From positions 1 to 64,000 of the forward strand of contig JANXSD010000018.1 of assembly GCA_025352785.1 (NCBI GenBank): DNA of 64,000 bases, given 5' to 3'. Origin of the DNA: Bacteroidota bacterium (GTDB lineage Bacteria > Bacteroidota > Bacteroidia > AKYH767-A > OLB10). Position numbers and translations under genes: made by a program. Of the stretch, positions 29,219-38,070 are shown one piece after another (within the stretch, counting starts at the first letter, position 1; the number at the start of each line of letters is the position of its first letter). The notes beneath the pieces are model-generated. The model was not told where the DNA came from. It searched no databases and was given only the letters and a program-made list of their open reading frames with translations.

Positions 29219-32200
29219 TTAATTGGTGAAATCAAAACTCATTATTGAATTATCAAATAAAACAGGTAATTTACTCCACGTTTCAATAGCATTACGGTTA
29301 TGTATTACGATATAATACGAGCTTCCAATTACAGAACTTGGATATTGAATTTGTGCAATACCATCCGTATGTAATACTACTGTTGAAGATGCAACTATTA
29401 CCGTTGGATTTATTACATCATGCAATTCAACGGTTATTGAATCAGAAGCTGTTTGATCGCTAGATATTCCCAAAGAAAATAAGGTAGGTTGCATAGTTCC
29501 ACTTCCTGTATACATTCCTTGAAGAAACGCTTTAAGATTTAACGTTACATTGCATGTACCATTAGTTGCGATTATATAATTTGCCATAGCGGTACATCCA
29601 TTTTGATCAGTAGCAATTACTGAATAAACACCAGCACCCAAATTATTTAAATCTTCCGTCAATGTTCCATTGATGATATGGATATCATAACCCATATAGG
29701 CATGATTTGCGCATATATAATGTAATAAGGATGGATGTGTGAAGTTAGGTGTAAAAAAAACTGTTCCATTATCATTTGGCGCACCTGTTTGTCCGCTTAC
29801 AACAATATTATTAGAATTACCCCCTATATTTTCCGTTGAAATATGCCATGGATGGCCGCTGCTAAAAACATTAAAAGTATAGGGAATATTTCGTGTCAGG
29901 GTGAGCTCTTTCGATTCAACACCATCGATATAAAATGAGGATGGGTTTCCTAATTGATAATATGGTCCGTTAGGTGTCTTGTCGCCAATCATAACGCCAA
30001 ACACTGATCCATTAAGTGTATTAAAAGTATCCCAAACAAAATTATAAGGTGCTAAACCAGAAGCAGCAGAAAGATCAATTGCACCAGTAGCACTATTACA
30101 ATTTGTATTTGTTACTGTCGCTGACAATACAATTGTAGAAGTAGTTGAATTTACGATATACTGCGCAGTAGCTGAACAGCCATTCATATCTTTCACAAAA
30201 ACAGTATACGTTCCTGCATGTAGATTGCTAAGATCTTCGCTTAACATTCCATTAACTATATTTATATTGTTTCCCATGTATTGATGATTTGCACAAACAT
30301 ATCGAAGCAAGTTTGGATGCGCAGCATTAGGAGTAAAAAAGACAGTGCCATTTTCACTAGGCGCACCAACTTGTGCATTTGTTACGATGTTGCTTGTATT
30401 TCCTCCAATGAAATCTGTAGAAATATGCCATGGGTGACTTGGACTTAAAATGTTAAAAGTGTAATTAATATTTCGAATAAGTGAAATAGTTTTTGCTTCA
30501 ACTCCATCAATGTAAAAACACGAAGTACTACCGAGACCAAAATAAGGATTAGATGCAGTTTTAACTCCTGCAATAATACCAAAAGTGGGACCATTAGTAT
30601 TTATAGTATCCCATGAAATAGTATATGGTGCAACCCCACCACTTACTGTTAAGTCAATAGCACCTGTTGATGAACTACAAATAGCATTGGTGATACTTGC
30701 ATTTAATGTTACGGGCGAAGGCAATTCAATTACTGTATACTGAGCTGATGTTGAACAACCATTAGCATCCGCAACAATAACAGTATATTTTCCTGCTTTC
30801 AAATTTGTTACATCTTCTGTTGCAAATCCATTAGTGATATTTACTTTATACCCCATGAACTGATGAAATTGGCAAGCATAATAAAGTAAATTAGGAGTTA
30901 CTGACGATGGTTTAAAAGTTACAGTTCCATTTTGAGTGGGAGCTCCTGATTGTCCATTAGTAACAAGAAATGTTGCATTGCCACCAATGTTATCTGTTGA
31001 AATATGAAATGGGTGAGAAGGAGTTAACACACTAAATGAATAAGTAATTCCACGTGTCAAAAACAATTCCTTTGCTTCTACACCGTCGAGAATAAATCCA
31101 CTGGTACTACCTAGACCAAAGAGTGGATTACTGGCAGTCTTTATCCCTGCTGTGACGCCAAACAATGCTCCGTTAATTGTATTGATTGTATCCCAAAGAA
31201 TTGTGTATGGCGCAGTACCACCAGTTACAGTAATATTTATTGAACCATTTTTTGCATTAGGACATGAGACGTTAGAAATTACTGCATTGCTAATGGTAGG
31301 AGCGCTATTCACAACACCAATTGTAATAACATTTGAAGCTATTACATTTGCAGTAACGCAAGATTGATTTGAAGTAAGTGTGCAAGAAATTTGATCTCCA
31401 ACAATTAATCCTGTAAGAGTAGGAGTTGGAGTATTAGTACTGATGTTACTACCATTTTTTTTCCATTGATAATTGGGTGTTGATCCTCCGTTTGTAATTG
31501 TTGAGGTATACGTTGCATTACCACTTGAACAAAATGCTGATGGTCCTGAAATGGAAATTGTAGGGGTAACAGATACCGAACAAATTGAAAGATTATCGAT
31601 AGCAAAGCTTGGACGACTTCCTATCCCACTAACATCACGTTGCACCCATCGTAACTGAACTATTGGTTGATTATTACAAGCAGCGGGAAGTGTAAACACT
31701 TTTGTTAATGAATTTTGTGGTATAGTAATGGCGGATATTTGTGTGGTAGTATTATTTTGATAGATGCCACTTGCTATTCCAGATACGGAGGCAAAAACTC
31801 CGGAAGTTCCAATGCGATATTGCAGATCCACTTGATTGATATGTGTATTTGTTGAAGCATCATAAGGATTACGAATTGTCATTACATCAAAATTCATTGT
31901 AACGGTAAAAAATCCCGTGGTACTTATTGCTAAACATAATGTTGCATCCGACGAACCCGAAGAAAGAATTCCAATCTTTCCATTATAATTTTGGATGCCA
32001 CCAGTAGTACTTGCTGCTGTTGCAGATGCAATTAATGAAAGATCAGAACTTGGAGGTGGAGTAATCGTTCTAAAAGAAGTAGAAGACCCGCCAGTGGAGA
32101 GATTCCATCCTTGAAATCCTACAGGATAAGTTGTAGAAATAGAAGTGAGAGAATTAAAATTTTGAATATAAGGTAATGATTGTGCTGCAGGATTTGTTTG

Positions 32201-32278
32201 CGCCTTGAGTTCGATTTGACCAAGTAAACTGAATAATAGTACTGCGCTAAATGTTACAATTGAGTAAAATATCTTCAT
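29219..32278 (-). CDS. Secreted protein with three SprB-type repeats each containing a cupredoxin-like insertion
   Basis: The protein has 1019 residues. A signal peptide (1-26, ending LKAQ) precedes a beta-sandwich region (about 30-235), then an Ig-like domain (about 236-320). Three repeats of about 193 residues follow. Each opens like a SprB repeat (GSINITVTGGTAPYTILWD), is interrupted by a segment with HP(F/W)HIST and C-x2-H-x2-M (CQFHQFM, CANHQYM, CANHAYM), and closes as SprB (NLxAGxYTVxxxDxNGC). His, Cys, His and Met are the ligands of type 1 copper sites, so each insertion is read as a cupredoxin-like domain. The C-terminal region (about 905-1019) matches a module I associate with longer Bacteroidota proteins that continue into dockerin-like and sorting segments; here the protein stops at FDFTN. 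No T9SS signal is seen. Role unknown. Confidence 0.78.
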   Translation of the reverse strand: MKIFYSIVTFSAVLLFSLLGQIELKAQTNPAAQSLPYIQNFNSLTSISTTYPVGFQGWNLSTGGSSTSFRTITPPPSSDLSLIASATAASTTGGIQNYNGKIGILSSGSSDATLCLAISTTGFFTVTMNFDVMTIRNPYDASTNTHINQVDLQYRIGTSGVFASVSGIASGIYQNNTTTQISAITIPQNSLTKVFTLPAACNNQPIVQLRWVQRDVSGIGSRPSFAIDNLSICSVSVTPTISISGPSAFCSSGNATYTSTITNGGSTPNYQWKKNGSNISTNTPTPTLTGLIVGDQISCTLTSNQSCVTANVIASNVITIGVVNSAPTISNAVISNVSCPNAKNGSINITVTGGTAPYTILWDTINTINGALFGVTAGIKTASNPLFGLGSTSGFILDGVEAKELFLTRGITYSFSVLTPSHPFHISTDNIGGNATFLVTNGQSGAPTQNGTVTFKPSSVTPNLLYYACQFHQFMGYKVNITNGFATEDVTNLKAGKYTVIVADANGCSTSAQYTVIELPSPVTLNASITNAICSSSTGAIDLTVSGGVAPYTISWDTINTNGPTFGIIAGVKTASNPYFGLGSTSCFYIDGVEAKTISLIRNINYTFNILSPSHPWHISTDFIGGNTSNIVTNAQVGAPSENGTVFFTPNAAHPNLLRYVCANHQYMGNNINIVNGMLSEDLSNLHAGTYTVFVKDMNGCSATAQYIVNSTTSTIVLSATVTNTNCNSATGAIDLSAASGLAPYNFVWDTFNTLNGSVFGVMIGDKTPNGPYYQLGNPSSFYIDGVESKELTLTRNIPYTFNVFSSGHPWHISTENIGGNSNNIVVSGQTGAPNDNGTVFFTPNFTHPSLLHYICANHAYMGYDIHIINGTLTEDLNNLGAGVYSVIATDQNGCTAMANYIIATNGTCNVTLNLKAFLQGMYTGSGTMQPTLFSLGISSDQTASDSITVELHDVINPTVIVASSTVVLHTDGIAQIQYPSSVIGSSYYIVIHNRNAIETWSKLPVLFDNSIMSFDFTN
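29565..31275 (-). repeat. Three tandem ~580-bp units (SprB plus cupredoxin-like insertion)
   Basis: The HP(F/W)HIST motif recurs at residues about 421, 613 and 808, and the C-x2-H-x2-M motif at about 473, 664 and 860. This gives a period of about 193 codons. Each unit also shares the phrases DGVEAK or DGVESK and GxxxxNGTVxFxP. Confidence 0.85.
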
Positions 32279-32443
32279 CTATAAATTTATATTAATTAAA
32301 TATTGCATTCAAAATACACTATTATTATTTCATTCGCAACTGCAAGTTAAGTAAAATACTAGAAATAAATAGTAGCATCGAAGATAATAAACCTAAATAT
32401 TCAAATTTAACCTTAAAGTGAAACGATTACTTAAATTTGTCCT

Positions 32444-33193
32444 ATGCCTCTTTCGCTAAAATCACAAGCCAAAACCTATTTTAGGTTTTTTGTGATTATC
32501 CTATGTACATGCAATCCTATGACTTTAGTCAGTCAATCTATTTTTCAAGGGAGCTTTCTCATGTCATTTACCTCCTCAAATGTAACGATACAAGATTATC
32601 CATTGCAATGGACTATTCAACCAATTTCCGGAGGAATTAGAATGGCGATGGAAATTGAAGATAATATGCGCATGAAAGGAGTTGATAAACGTGTATTATT
32701 TAATCCGGCAGATAGCACATGGATGATGTTAATGGCCATTGGAAATGTAAAACAAGGAACAAAGATTCATCGTGCAATGATGTATCGTGATTCCACACTT
32801 GATCAAAAGGAAATATTAAAATTTACTAAAATTTCTAGAATTATTTCTAATTTAAAATGTTATAAAACCATCCGAGAAACTGACACCTACATTACAGAAT
32901 ATTGGATTACTATGGAATACACTTTTAATGTGTGCAAGGTTTATAAATTGTTAAGTCATTGTGGAATGATGAGTGAATCAATTCGAAAAGGTGATTGGTT
33001 TAATTGGAAAAACCCGAAAGGAATGATTGTTGAAATAACTACAAAAAATAAATTATCTGGTGACTTCTACACAGTGGCACTATCACAAATAAAATTTAAT
33101 GCTATTAATTTACAATTATTCAATTTAGCTGGATATAAAATTTCAGAAATTCCTGAAGGGCAAAATTGTGGTCCTGTTGTTAAGGAAAAATAA
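32444..33193 (+). CDS. Exported DUF4412-like protein
   Basis: The protein has 249 residues with an N-terminal hydrophobic segment (about 12-30) ending near LVSQS, consistent with a signal peptide. The body (SIFQGSFLMSF, YPLQWTIQ, RMAMEI, RVLFNPADSTWMML) follows the pattern of DUF4412-type periplasmic proteins: a beta-rich fold in which a first strand F-x-G-x-x-x-M is followed by a methionine-rich hairpin. Function unknown. A TAAATTTG box lies at 32432-32439, 4 bp before the ATG, which would make the mRNA leaderless if used. The downstream 280 bp contain repeats and the tRNA-Cys trailer rather than an operon partner. Confidence 0.6.
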   Translation: MPLSLKSQAKTYFRFFVIILCTCNPMTLVSQSIFQGSFLMSFTSSNVTIQDYPLQWTIQPISGGIRMAMEIEDNMRMKGVDKRVLFNPADSTWMMLMAIGNVKQGTKIHRAMMYRDSTLDQKEILKFTKISRIISNLKCYKTIRETDTYITEYWITMEYTFNVCKVYKLLSHCGMMSESIRKGDWFNWKNPKGMIVEITTKNKLSGDFYTVALSQIKFNAINLQLFNLAGYKISEIPEGQNCGPVVKEK

Positions 33194-33300
33194 AGTAAAT
33201 ATAGAATACAAAATGCAATTCCGATAGTTACTCGGTTCAATGAAAACAAAAAACATTTTTCAAAAATATTGGAGCTATTATTATTTGCGTGCGGATGTAG

Positions 33301-33339
33301 TTGCAATGAAGCAGTTGGAAACACTGCTTCGTTGCAGCT
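33301..33339. repeat. Imperfect inverted repeat downstream of the DUF4412-like gene
   Basis: Arms TGCAATGAAGCAGT and ACTGCTTCGTTGCA pair with a single G-U mismatch around a short loop. No long T-run follows. A related motif, TTGCTTCGTTGCA, recurs beside tRNA-Ser near 62466-62486 and 62556-62566. Confidence 0.55.
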
Positions 33340-33352
33340 GAATGATGGGCTC

Positions 33353-33478
33353 CTCAAACAATCAACCCTGCGACCTACGGTCTTAGAATTTTTTATTTCC
33401 ATTTTCACACAAGCAAGCTTGGTTCAATGAAAACAAAAAACCCCACCTCGCAAGCGAGACAGGGTTGATTGTTTGAGG
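33353..33478. repeat. 18-bp perfect inverted repeat including the tRNA-Cys 3' trailer
   Basis: CCTCAAACAATCAACCCT at about 33353-33370 is the exact reverse complement of 33461-33478, which is the immediate 3' trailer of tRNA-Cys. The left copy continues into a short hairpin GACC-TAC-GGTC and a T-rich stretch, like a terminator pointing the other way. A related direct repeat, GGTTCAATGAAAACAAAAAA, occurs at about 33234 and 33421. Confidence 0.7.
33435..33465 (-). terminator. Terminator of tRNA-Cys
   Basis: On the minus strand CCCTGTCTCG pairs with CGAGGTGGGG (10 bp, three G-U pairs) around CTTG and is followed by TTTTTTG. It sits just after the tRNA trailer. Confidence 0.7.
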
Positions 33479-33546
33479 TCGCGAGCGGATTTGAACCGCT
33501 GTACGAGGTTTTGCAGACCTCTGCCTAACCGCTCGGCCACACGACC
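33476..33546 (-). tRNA. tRNA-Cys (anticodon GCA)
   Basis: The minus strand folds as a full cloverleaf of 71 nt. Acceptor GGTCGTG pairs with CGCGACC, the anticodon stem GAGGT/ACCTC encloses loop CTGCAAA (anticodon GCA), and the T arm contains GGTTCAAATCC. The CCA end is not encoded. Confidence 0.95.
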
Positions 33547-33762
33547 ATGTGGCAATTTGAAATTTTTACTGGCGCAAATGTAATACATCTACCGTTTGAA
33601 ATTATATATTCCAAAATCGTTTTTTTTACTTTTCTCATCCTCAAATTGTTTCAGTTGGCGGAGAGTTTTAGTCCGTTTGTAAGGAATTCAAAATAAATGG
33701 TTTAAAAATGCGTTATCTTTATTACCTTAGTTCTAAGGATCTATTACAAAAAAATTAAAACA

Positions 33763-34113
33763 ATGAATAAGGCAGTCGCAGGGTATCACATGTTAACCAT
33801 CCTTTCAGCAATTGATGGCAATTCCAATTTACAAGAGGACAAAGTAGTTCTTCAATACATCAAAGAAAATTTCAAAGAAGCTATTAATCCCGCAAAGGAA
33901 TTAAATGTTATTCAATCTGTGGCTAGAATTGATTATCCTATTCATTTCAATAATGCGATGAATGATTTTTATATGGATTCAACGGCAGCAGAAAGAACCC
34001 ACTTTCTTGATTTGGCTGTTAAAGTAGTTATTGCTGATCATGAAGTAAGTCATTTCGAAAATCTATTCTTGAATGAACTATTTAATGCCTGGGAAGCGAA
34101 TTATACCTTATAA
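33763..34113 (+). CDS. TerB-like small protein
   Basis: The protein has 116 residues, all alpha-helical by composition. It opens with a helix and an acidic loop (MLTILSAIDGNSNLQEDKVVLQYIKEN, split by text) and has a closing repeat of the same pattern, AVKVVIADHEVSHFENLFLNELFNAW. The A-x-D-x-x-x-x-x-E-x-x-x-L arrangement is that of TerB/tellurite-resistance-like domains, which have a metal-binding acidic centre. No other ter genes are nearby, so this is a stand-alone cytosolic member of unknown role. A TATCTTTA box at 33714-33721 could be its promoter. Its stop lies 10 bp from the convergent T9SS cargo gene. Confidence 0.65.
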   Translation: MNKAVAGYHMLTILSAIDGNSNLQEDKVVLQYIKENFKEAINPAKELNVIQSVARIDYPIHFNNAMNDFYMDSTAAERTHFLDLAVKVVIADHEVSHFENLFLNELFNAWEANYTL

Positions 34114-34123
34114 AGACAATTTT

Positions 34124-35191
34124 TTATTGTTTTACTATTCGAATACTTTGATCGCCTGATCTTAATAAATAAATTCCGGGGATTAATTCATCTAATGACA
34201 GACTAAAGTTTGTTTTTCCCGAATTAATTATTTTTATTACTCTTCCAGTGAGGTCATACAACTTGCTTTCTCCAATCTCCATTCCTCCTAGTTCAATGTT
34301 TCCTGCGGTTGGATTAGGATATGCACTCAGTTCCGAAGAAACGTATTCTAATCCATCATCTAATCGTTGTGATTCAGGTTTAAAAGTAATCTTTACAAAT
34401 TTGTTAACGATACAGTTCTCTAAAGAAGTTACTCTAACATGGTATGTCCCAGTATCAACTACTGTATAATATTTTCGAAAAGCACCTACTATTCGTGTAT
34501 TACCTTGAAACCATAGATATGATTTTACTGGGTAATTCACATTAGCAGTGAGTTTTGAGCTGCCTCCTAGAACAATTTTCCTACTGCCAGTTATTGTTAC
34601 GCCTAAAGGAACTTGAATTAGTTGACCAGTAAAATATTGTGCTGAACAACCTAGCGCATTTGTAACAGTAACGGTTTGATTACTTGCAATCCCACCTGAA
34701 CCAGTATAGGTAATTGATTGTGAATTTAAACCTGCTTCAAGCCATAAATAGGTATATGGTAAATATGCCGGAAACGAATCATTGGCAATTAATTCTGTAC
34801 CATAACAATGAACGATTTCTGTTATATAGGGCACAGGATTAGAAACAACATTCAACTCAGCACTATCTTTCGAAGTACAACCATTTGAATCAGTATAAGT
34901 AACATAATAAACACCATTATTAATTGCTAAAAACGAATTAACAAAGGCAAAAGGGTCAGTTGTGATGGCAGGAATTTCTGTTGGCATATTCCCATTTTTT
35001 CTCGACCATTCAAACGTTCCTTTTGGCCCGTTGGGATCATCAACAAAAATAATTAGTAACATTTGGTTACCCTCACAATTTCCATTTCCTGAGGCGGAAA
35101 TATCAATATTAGCAGCTGAACAGCCTTGTGCTTTTGAGCTAACAGGAACTATTGTAGAGGCTAAATAAATAACAAAAAGTAAACGTTTCAT
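34124..35191 (-). CDS. T9SS-sorted secreted protein (type A), unknown function
   Basis: The chosen start MKRLLFVIYLASTIVPVSSKAQ is a standard signal peptide. A longer frame begins 25 codons upstream (35266) but adds only a non-signal leader. The mature region (about 355 residues in total) holds Ig/SprB-like beta units (GVYYVTYTDSNGCTSKDSAELNV, ITYTGSGGIASNQTVTVTNALGCSAQ, DTGTYHVRVTSLENC; each split by text). The C-terminal domain is SAYPNPTAGNIELGG ... LYDLTGRVIKI ... LIPGIYLLRSGDQSIRIVKQ, a canonical type A sorting signal. Cysteines suggest disulfides. It is probably a surface or secreted protein; no catalytic motif is seen. Confidence 0.82.
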   Translation of the reverse strand: MKRLLFVIYLASTIVPVSSKAQGCSAANIDISASGNGNCEGNQMLLIIFVDDPNGPKGTFEWSRKNGNMPTEIPAITTDPFAFVNSFLAINNGVYYVTYTDSNGCTSKDSAELNVVSNPVPYITEIVHCYGTELIANDSFPAYLPYTYLWLEAGLNSQSITYTGSGGIASNQTVTVTNALGCSAQYFTGQLIQVPLGVTITGSRKIVLGGSSKLTANVNYPVKSYLWFQGNTRIVGAFRKYYTVVDTGTYHVRVTSLENCIVNKFVKITFKPESQRLDDGLEYVSSELSAYPNPTAGNIELGGMEIGESKLYDLTGRVIKIINSGKTNFSLSLDELIPGIYLLRSGDQSIRIVKQ

Positions 35192-35345
35192 AAACAAAGA
35201 TTTAGTTAATCTAAATAAACCATTATCCTGTTTTATTTGCACGTCATTTAGAAGAGATTTCCCCATGTGGATGTTAAAAAGATATAAAAAATTACTGCAC
35301 TAATTATTTCAAATATATTTATCGTTTAATCACCATTTCTATATT

Positions 35346-35380
35346 AAAAAAAATCCGCCACTAAAAGGCGGATTTTTTTT
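35346..35380 (-). terminator. Strong bidirectional terminator after the acyl-CoA dehydrogenase gene
   Basis: The perfect stem AAATCCGCC/GGCGGATTT is extended by A8 on one side and T8 on the other, with a 7-nt loop. It lies 20 bp past the dehydrogenase stop codon. Confidence 0.9.
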
Positions 35381-35399
35381 AAAATTATTGTATCAAATA

Positions 35400-36578
35400 C
35401 TATGTAAAGGCATTTAAACCAGTTACATCCATACCGGTTATTAATAAGTGAATATCATGAGTACCCTCATAAGTGATTACACTTTCGAGGTTCATCATGT
35501 GGCGCATGATAGGATATTCACCCGTGATACCCATCCCTCCCAACATTTGGCGTGCTTCTCTTGCAATGGTTATCGCCATATTAACATTATTTCGTTTTGC
35601 CATAGAAATTTGAGCAGGTGTTGCACGATTTTCGTTTTTCAGAACACCTAATCTCCAAGTAAGCAATTGAGCCTTAGTAATTTCGGTGATCATTTCGGCT
35701 AATTTTTTCTGTTGTAGTTGAAATCCTCCAATTGGACGACCGAACTGTATGCGTTCTTGGGAATAACGTAAGGCAGTATCGTAACAATCCATTGCAGCAC
35801 CAATAGCACCCCAAGCAATTCCATAACGAGCTGAATTTAAACAACCTAATGGACCTTTTAGTCCTTTAACTTCTGGAAATATATTAGACTTTGGAACTTT
35901 AACATTGTCAAAAACTAGTTCTCCTGTTGCACTTGCACGTAACGACCATTTACCATGGGTTTCTGGAGTAGTAAATCCTTCCATTCCGCGTTCAACTATT
36001 AACCCGCGGATGTCTCCATTTTCATCTTTAGCCCAAACGACTGCCAGATGAGCAAATGGCGCATTGGAAATCCACATTTTAGCGCCATTTAAAATAACAT
36101 GATCCCCCGCATCCTTAAAATTGGTAATCATTCCACTCGGGTTGGAGCCATGATCAGGCTCTGTAAGTCCGAAGCAACCAATCATCTCCCCTTTGGCCAA
36201 ACTTGGGAGATACTTTTTACGTTGCTCTTCACTCCCATAAGTGAAAATAGGATACATTACAAGAGAACTTTGCACGGAGGCTGTTGAACGAATACCAGAA
36301 TCTCCACGCTCCACCTCTTGCATGATTAATCCATAAGAAATTTGATCGAGACCGCCACCGCCATATTCAGTAGGAATATATGGTCCAAAAGCACCAATGT
36401 CGGCAAGACCTTTTAATATTTGCTTTGGAAATTCGGCGCGTTGTGCATAATCTTCAATGATCGGAGAAACCTCCTTTTTAACCCATTCACGAACTGAATT
36501 TCGTATTAAAAGATGTTCTTCTGTTAAGAGCTCATCTACTTGATAGTAGTCGTGGCCCTGAAAACGGTCGTGTGCCAT
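35400..36578 (-). CDS. gcdH: Glutaryl-CoA dehydrogenase (acyl-CoA dehydrogenase family)
   Basis: The protein has 392 residues, the usual length. It matches glutaryl-CoA dehydrogenases along its whole length in my recollection of the family: ASVQSSLVMYPI near residue 100, GCFGLTEPDHGSNPSGM, the FAD-binding KMWISNAPFA, SLRASATGELVFDNV, LGCLNSARYGIAWG, MLGGMGITGEYP, and the catalytic Glu in TYEGTHDIHLLI (about residue 375), followed by GMDVTGLNAF. The enzyme oxidises and decarboxylates glutaryl-CoA to crotonyl-CoA in lysine and tryptophan breakdown, passing electrons to electron-transfer flavoprotein. It stands alone, with a strong terminator behind and no pathway partners in view. Confidence 0.92.
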   Translation of the reverse strand: MAHDRFQGHDYYQVDELLTEEHLLIRNSVREWVKKEVSPIIEDYAQRAEFPKQILKGLADIGAFGPYIPTEYGGGGLDQISYGLIMQEVERGDSGIRSTASVQSSLVMYPIFTYGSEEQRKKYLPSLAKGEMIGCFGLTEPDHGSNPSGMITNFKDAGDHVILNGAKMWISNAPFAHLAVVWAKDENGDIRGLIVERGMEGFTTPETHGKWSLRASATGELVFDNVKVPKSNIFPEVKGLKGPLGCLNSARYGIAWGAIGAAMDCYDTALRYSQERIQFGRPIGGFQLQQKKLAEMITEITKAQLLTWRLGVLKNENRATPAQISMAKRNNVNMAITIAREARQMLGGMGITGEYPIMRHMMNLESVITYEGTHDIHLLITGMDVTGLNAFT

Positions 36579-36815
36579 AGTGTTTTATTAAGCGCAAAAA
36601 ATCGATTACTATTTTTTTCATTCCTTGCCGCGCAAAGGTAAGAAATCAGTGTTGAACGAAGAAAGATTTTTACTCCTCAATTGCTTAACCTGATTAACAT
36701 TCGAAAATGATGAAAGTTTAGGAGGATTGAGCTCAGTAAAGGTTAATTACAAAATGTTGTCTTCTTGTTTCGCTAACAAACACAAGTCTACGTTTCTTAA
36801 AACAAATGATAGTAC

Positions 36816-37454
36816 TTATTTACTCGGTAAATTAGCTTCATAACTTGTACGTGCTTTTGTACGTTCTGTATATCCAAAATAGTTGGCAGGATAATCGCAA
36901 TTTACAAATAGCACATTAATAGAACAATCCTTCTTTTGCTTTTGAATAACGGCGTACCATTTATGCAAATCTTCATTATGTTTTGCATAATTAACAGCCC
37001 AAAAAATAATGATTGTTAAATCTGTTGATTTATTAATTTGCGTGTTATTAGATACCGATAACGGCTTTAACAAATTTAATACCTTTTGCATCGGAATCGT
37101 TGAATCGATTGCTATCGGTCTTTTATTACATATTCCATTTAAGTAATTTTCAACAGGACCAGTGCATGTTTTTTTCTCTGCAAACTGGAGTAAATAGCCC
37201 GCTTTATTGAATGTTAATATTTTTCCAAACTTATCATGGACTGTTGATACTTTCAAGAATGATAAACTATCTTTTGCAATATATGCTAAATTGGAATCAA
37301 TGGAATCCTTCACCATGAAAGCATGTAAACTTTGTTCTGTTTCGAAGTACGGCGATTTAAATCCTTGAGAGACATAATACAATTTCGCACACGAAAAGTT
37401 AATAAATAGTAACACAAAAAAGAATAGCATTAACATTTTTTGGGTGAATCGCAT
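36816..37454 (-). CDS. Putative lipoprotein, unknown function
   Basis: The protein has 212 residues. A hydrophobic N-terminus (about 7-20) ends in FINFSC, a possible non-canonical lipobox with Cys-21. The rest has no recognised domain. A stretch DLTIIIFWAVNYAKHNEDLHKW, and then NVLFVNCDYPANYFG, loosely resembles thioredoxin-like folds in which a W and a later strand with Cys occur, but no CxxC is present. It is the last of three minus-strand genes for small exported proteins, separated from the next by 74 bp with a hairpin in between, so probably transcribed on its own. Confidence 0.55.
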   Translation of the reverse strand: MRFTQKMLMLFFFVLLFINFSCAKLYYVSQGFKSPYFETEQSLHAFMVKDSIDSNLAYIAKDSLSFLKVSTVHDKFGKILTFNKAGYLLQFAEKKTCTGPVENYLNGICNKRPIAIDSTIPMQKVLNLLKPLSVSNNTQINKSTDLTIIIFWAVNYAKHNEDLHKWYAVIQKQKKDCSINVLFVNCDYPANYFGYTERTKARTSYEANLPSK

Positions 37455-37488
37455 AGATTAGATTTTTAGATTTTATTATTTAGAAAAT

Positions 37489-37518
37489 GCAGGGAGTAAA
37501 AAAGTATTAGCTCCCTGC
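37489..37518 (-). terminator. Hairpin terminator after the first small exported paralogue
   Basis: GCAGGGAG (37489-37496) pairs with CTCCCTGC (37511-37518). On the minus strand the stem is followed by ATTTTCT, a weak T tract. Confidence 0.65.
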
Positions 37519-37528
37519 AAATATAATT

Positions 37529-37990
37529 TTATTTTATTGATAATGAAATTCTATAGCCTCCTTCAATTTTTAAAATAGGATAACGACCAATTTCAATATG
37601 TGAACCTGATGGAGCCCTCAAGCTTTTTACTGTTTCACCATCTAAATCTAATGCAACATCCAAAGGCAAAAAATGAAATGTGGTAAACTCATGAATTAAT
37701 TGATCACCCATTTCATTTTCCATCATTTCAATAGTTAAAATACCATTTTCGTATGAAGCAAAACCCCCAGCACGAGGATAAGGCAATACTTTGCCGCCAT
37801 TTGGGTCACAAATTATTCGACAAATTCCATAAATATTGTTACAATATGGCTCTCTACCAAGATTCAAATTCACATGTATGGTAGGAGCTCTTTGCTTCAT
37901 GATATTTATACTTACAACATTTTCTTTAAAACTTGAAAAGGTGATAAAGATTAATGCGGTAAACAAAATAAAAAGGATATTTTTTTTCAT
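37529..37990 (-). CDS. Small exported protein, paralogue of the next upstream gene
   Basis: The protein has 153 residues and an N-terminal signal-like segment (MKKNILFILFTALIFITFSS). No known domain was recognised. It shares with the 154-residue product at 38113 the first seven residues, a motif GICR, the phrase ASYExGxLTIE, and the C-terminal pattern LRAP or LGAP followed by a G-(R/K)-Y strand. Three Cys residues are clustered around the GICRIIC region. The two genes look like an old tandem duplication, each with its own hairpin terminator. Role unknown; presumably periplasmic or secreted. Confidence 0.65.
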   Translation of the reverse strand: MKKNILFILFTALIFITFSSFKENVVSINIMKQRAPTIHVNLNLGREPYCNNIYGICRIICDPNGGKVLPYPRAGGFASYENGILTIEMMENEMGDQLIHEFTTFHFLPLDVALDLDGETVKSLRAPSGSHIEIGRYPILKIEGGYRISLSIK

Positions 37991-38070
37991 AGTAGATTAG
38001 AAATTAAAATTATGATTTAAACTTTGTGTAATTAAAATTAAAAGAAAATAAACAGTTTATTTTTATTTAA

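Noticed and set aside
32432-32439. TAAATTTG as promoter of the DUF4412-like gene
   Set aside because: It matches the -7 consensus exactly but lies 4 bp before the ATG, so the transcript would begin at or after the start codon. Chance in AT-rich DNA is as likely.
33067-33408. A 113-codon minus-strand frame next to tRNA-Cys
   Set aside because: It overlaps the end of the DUF4412-like gene and the inverted-repeat region, and has no family pattern or signal peptide.
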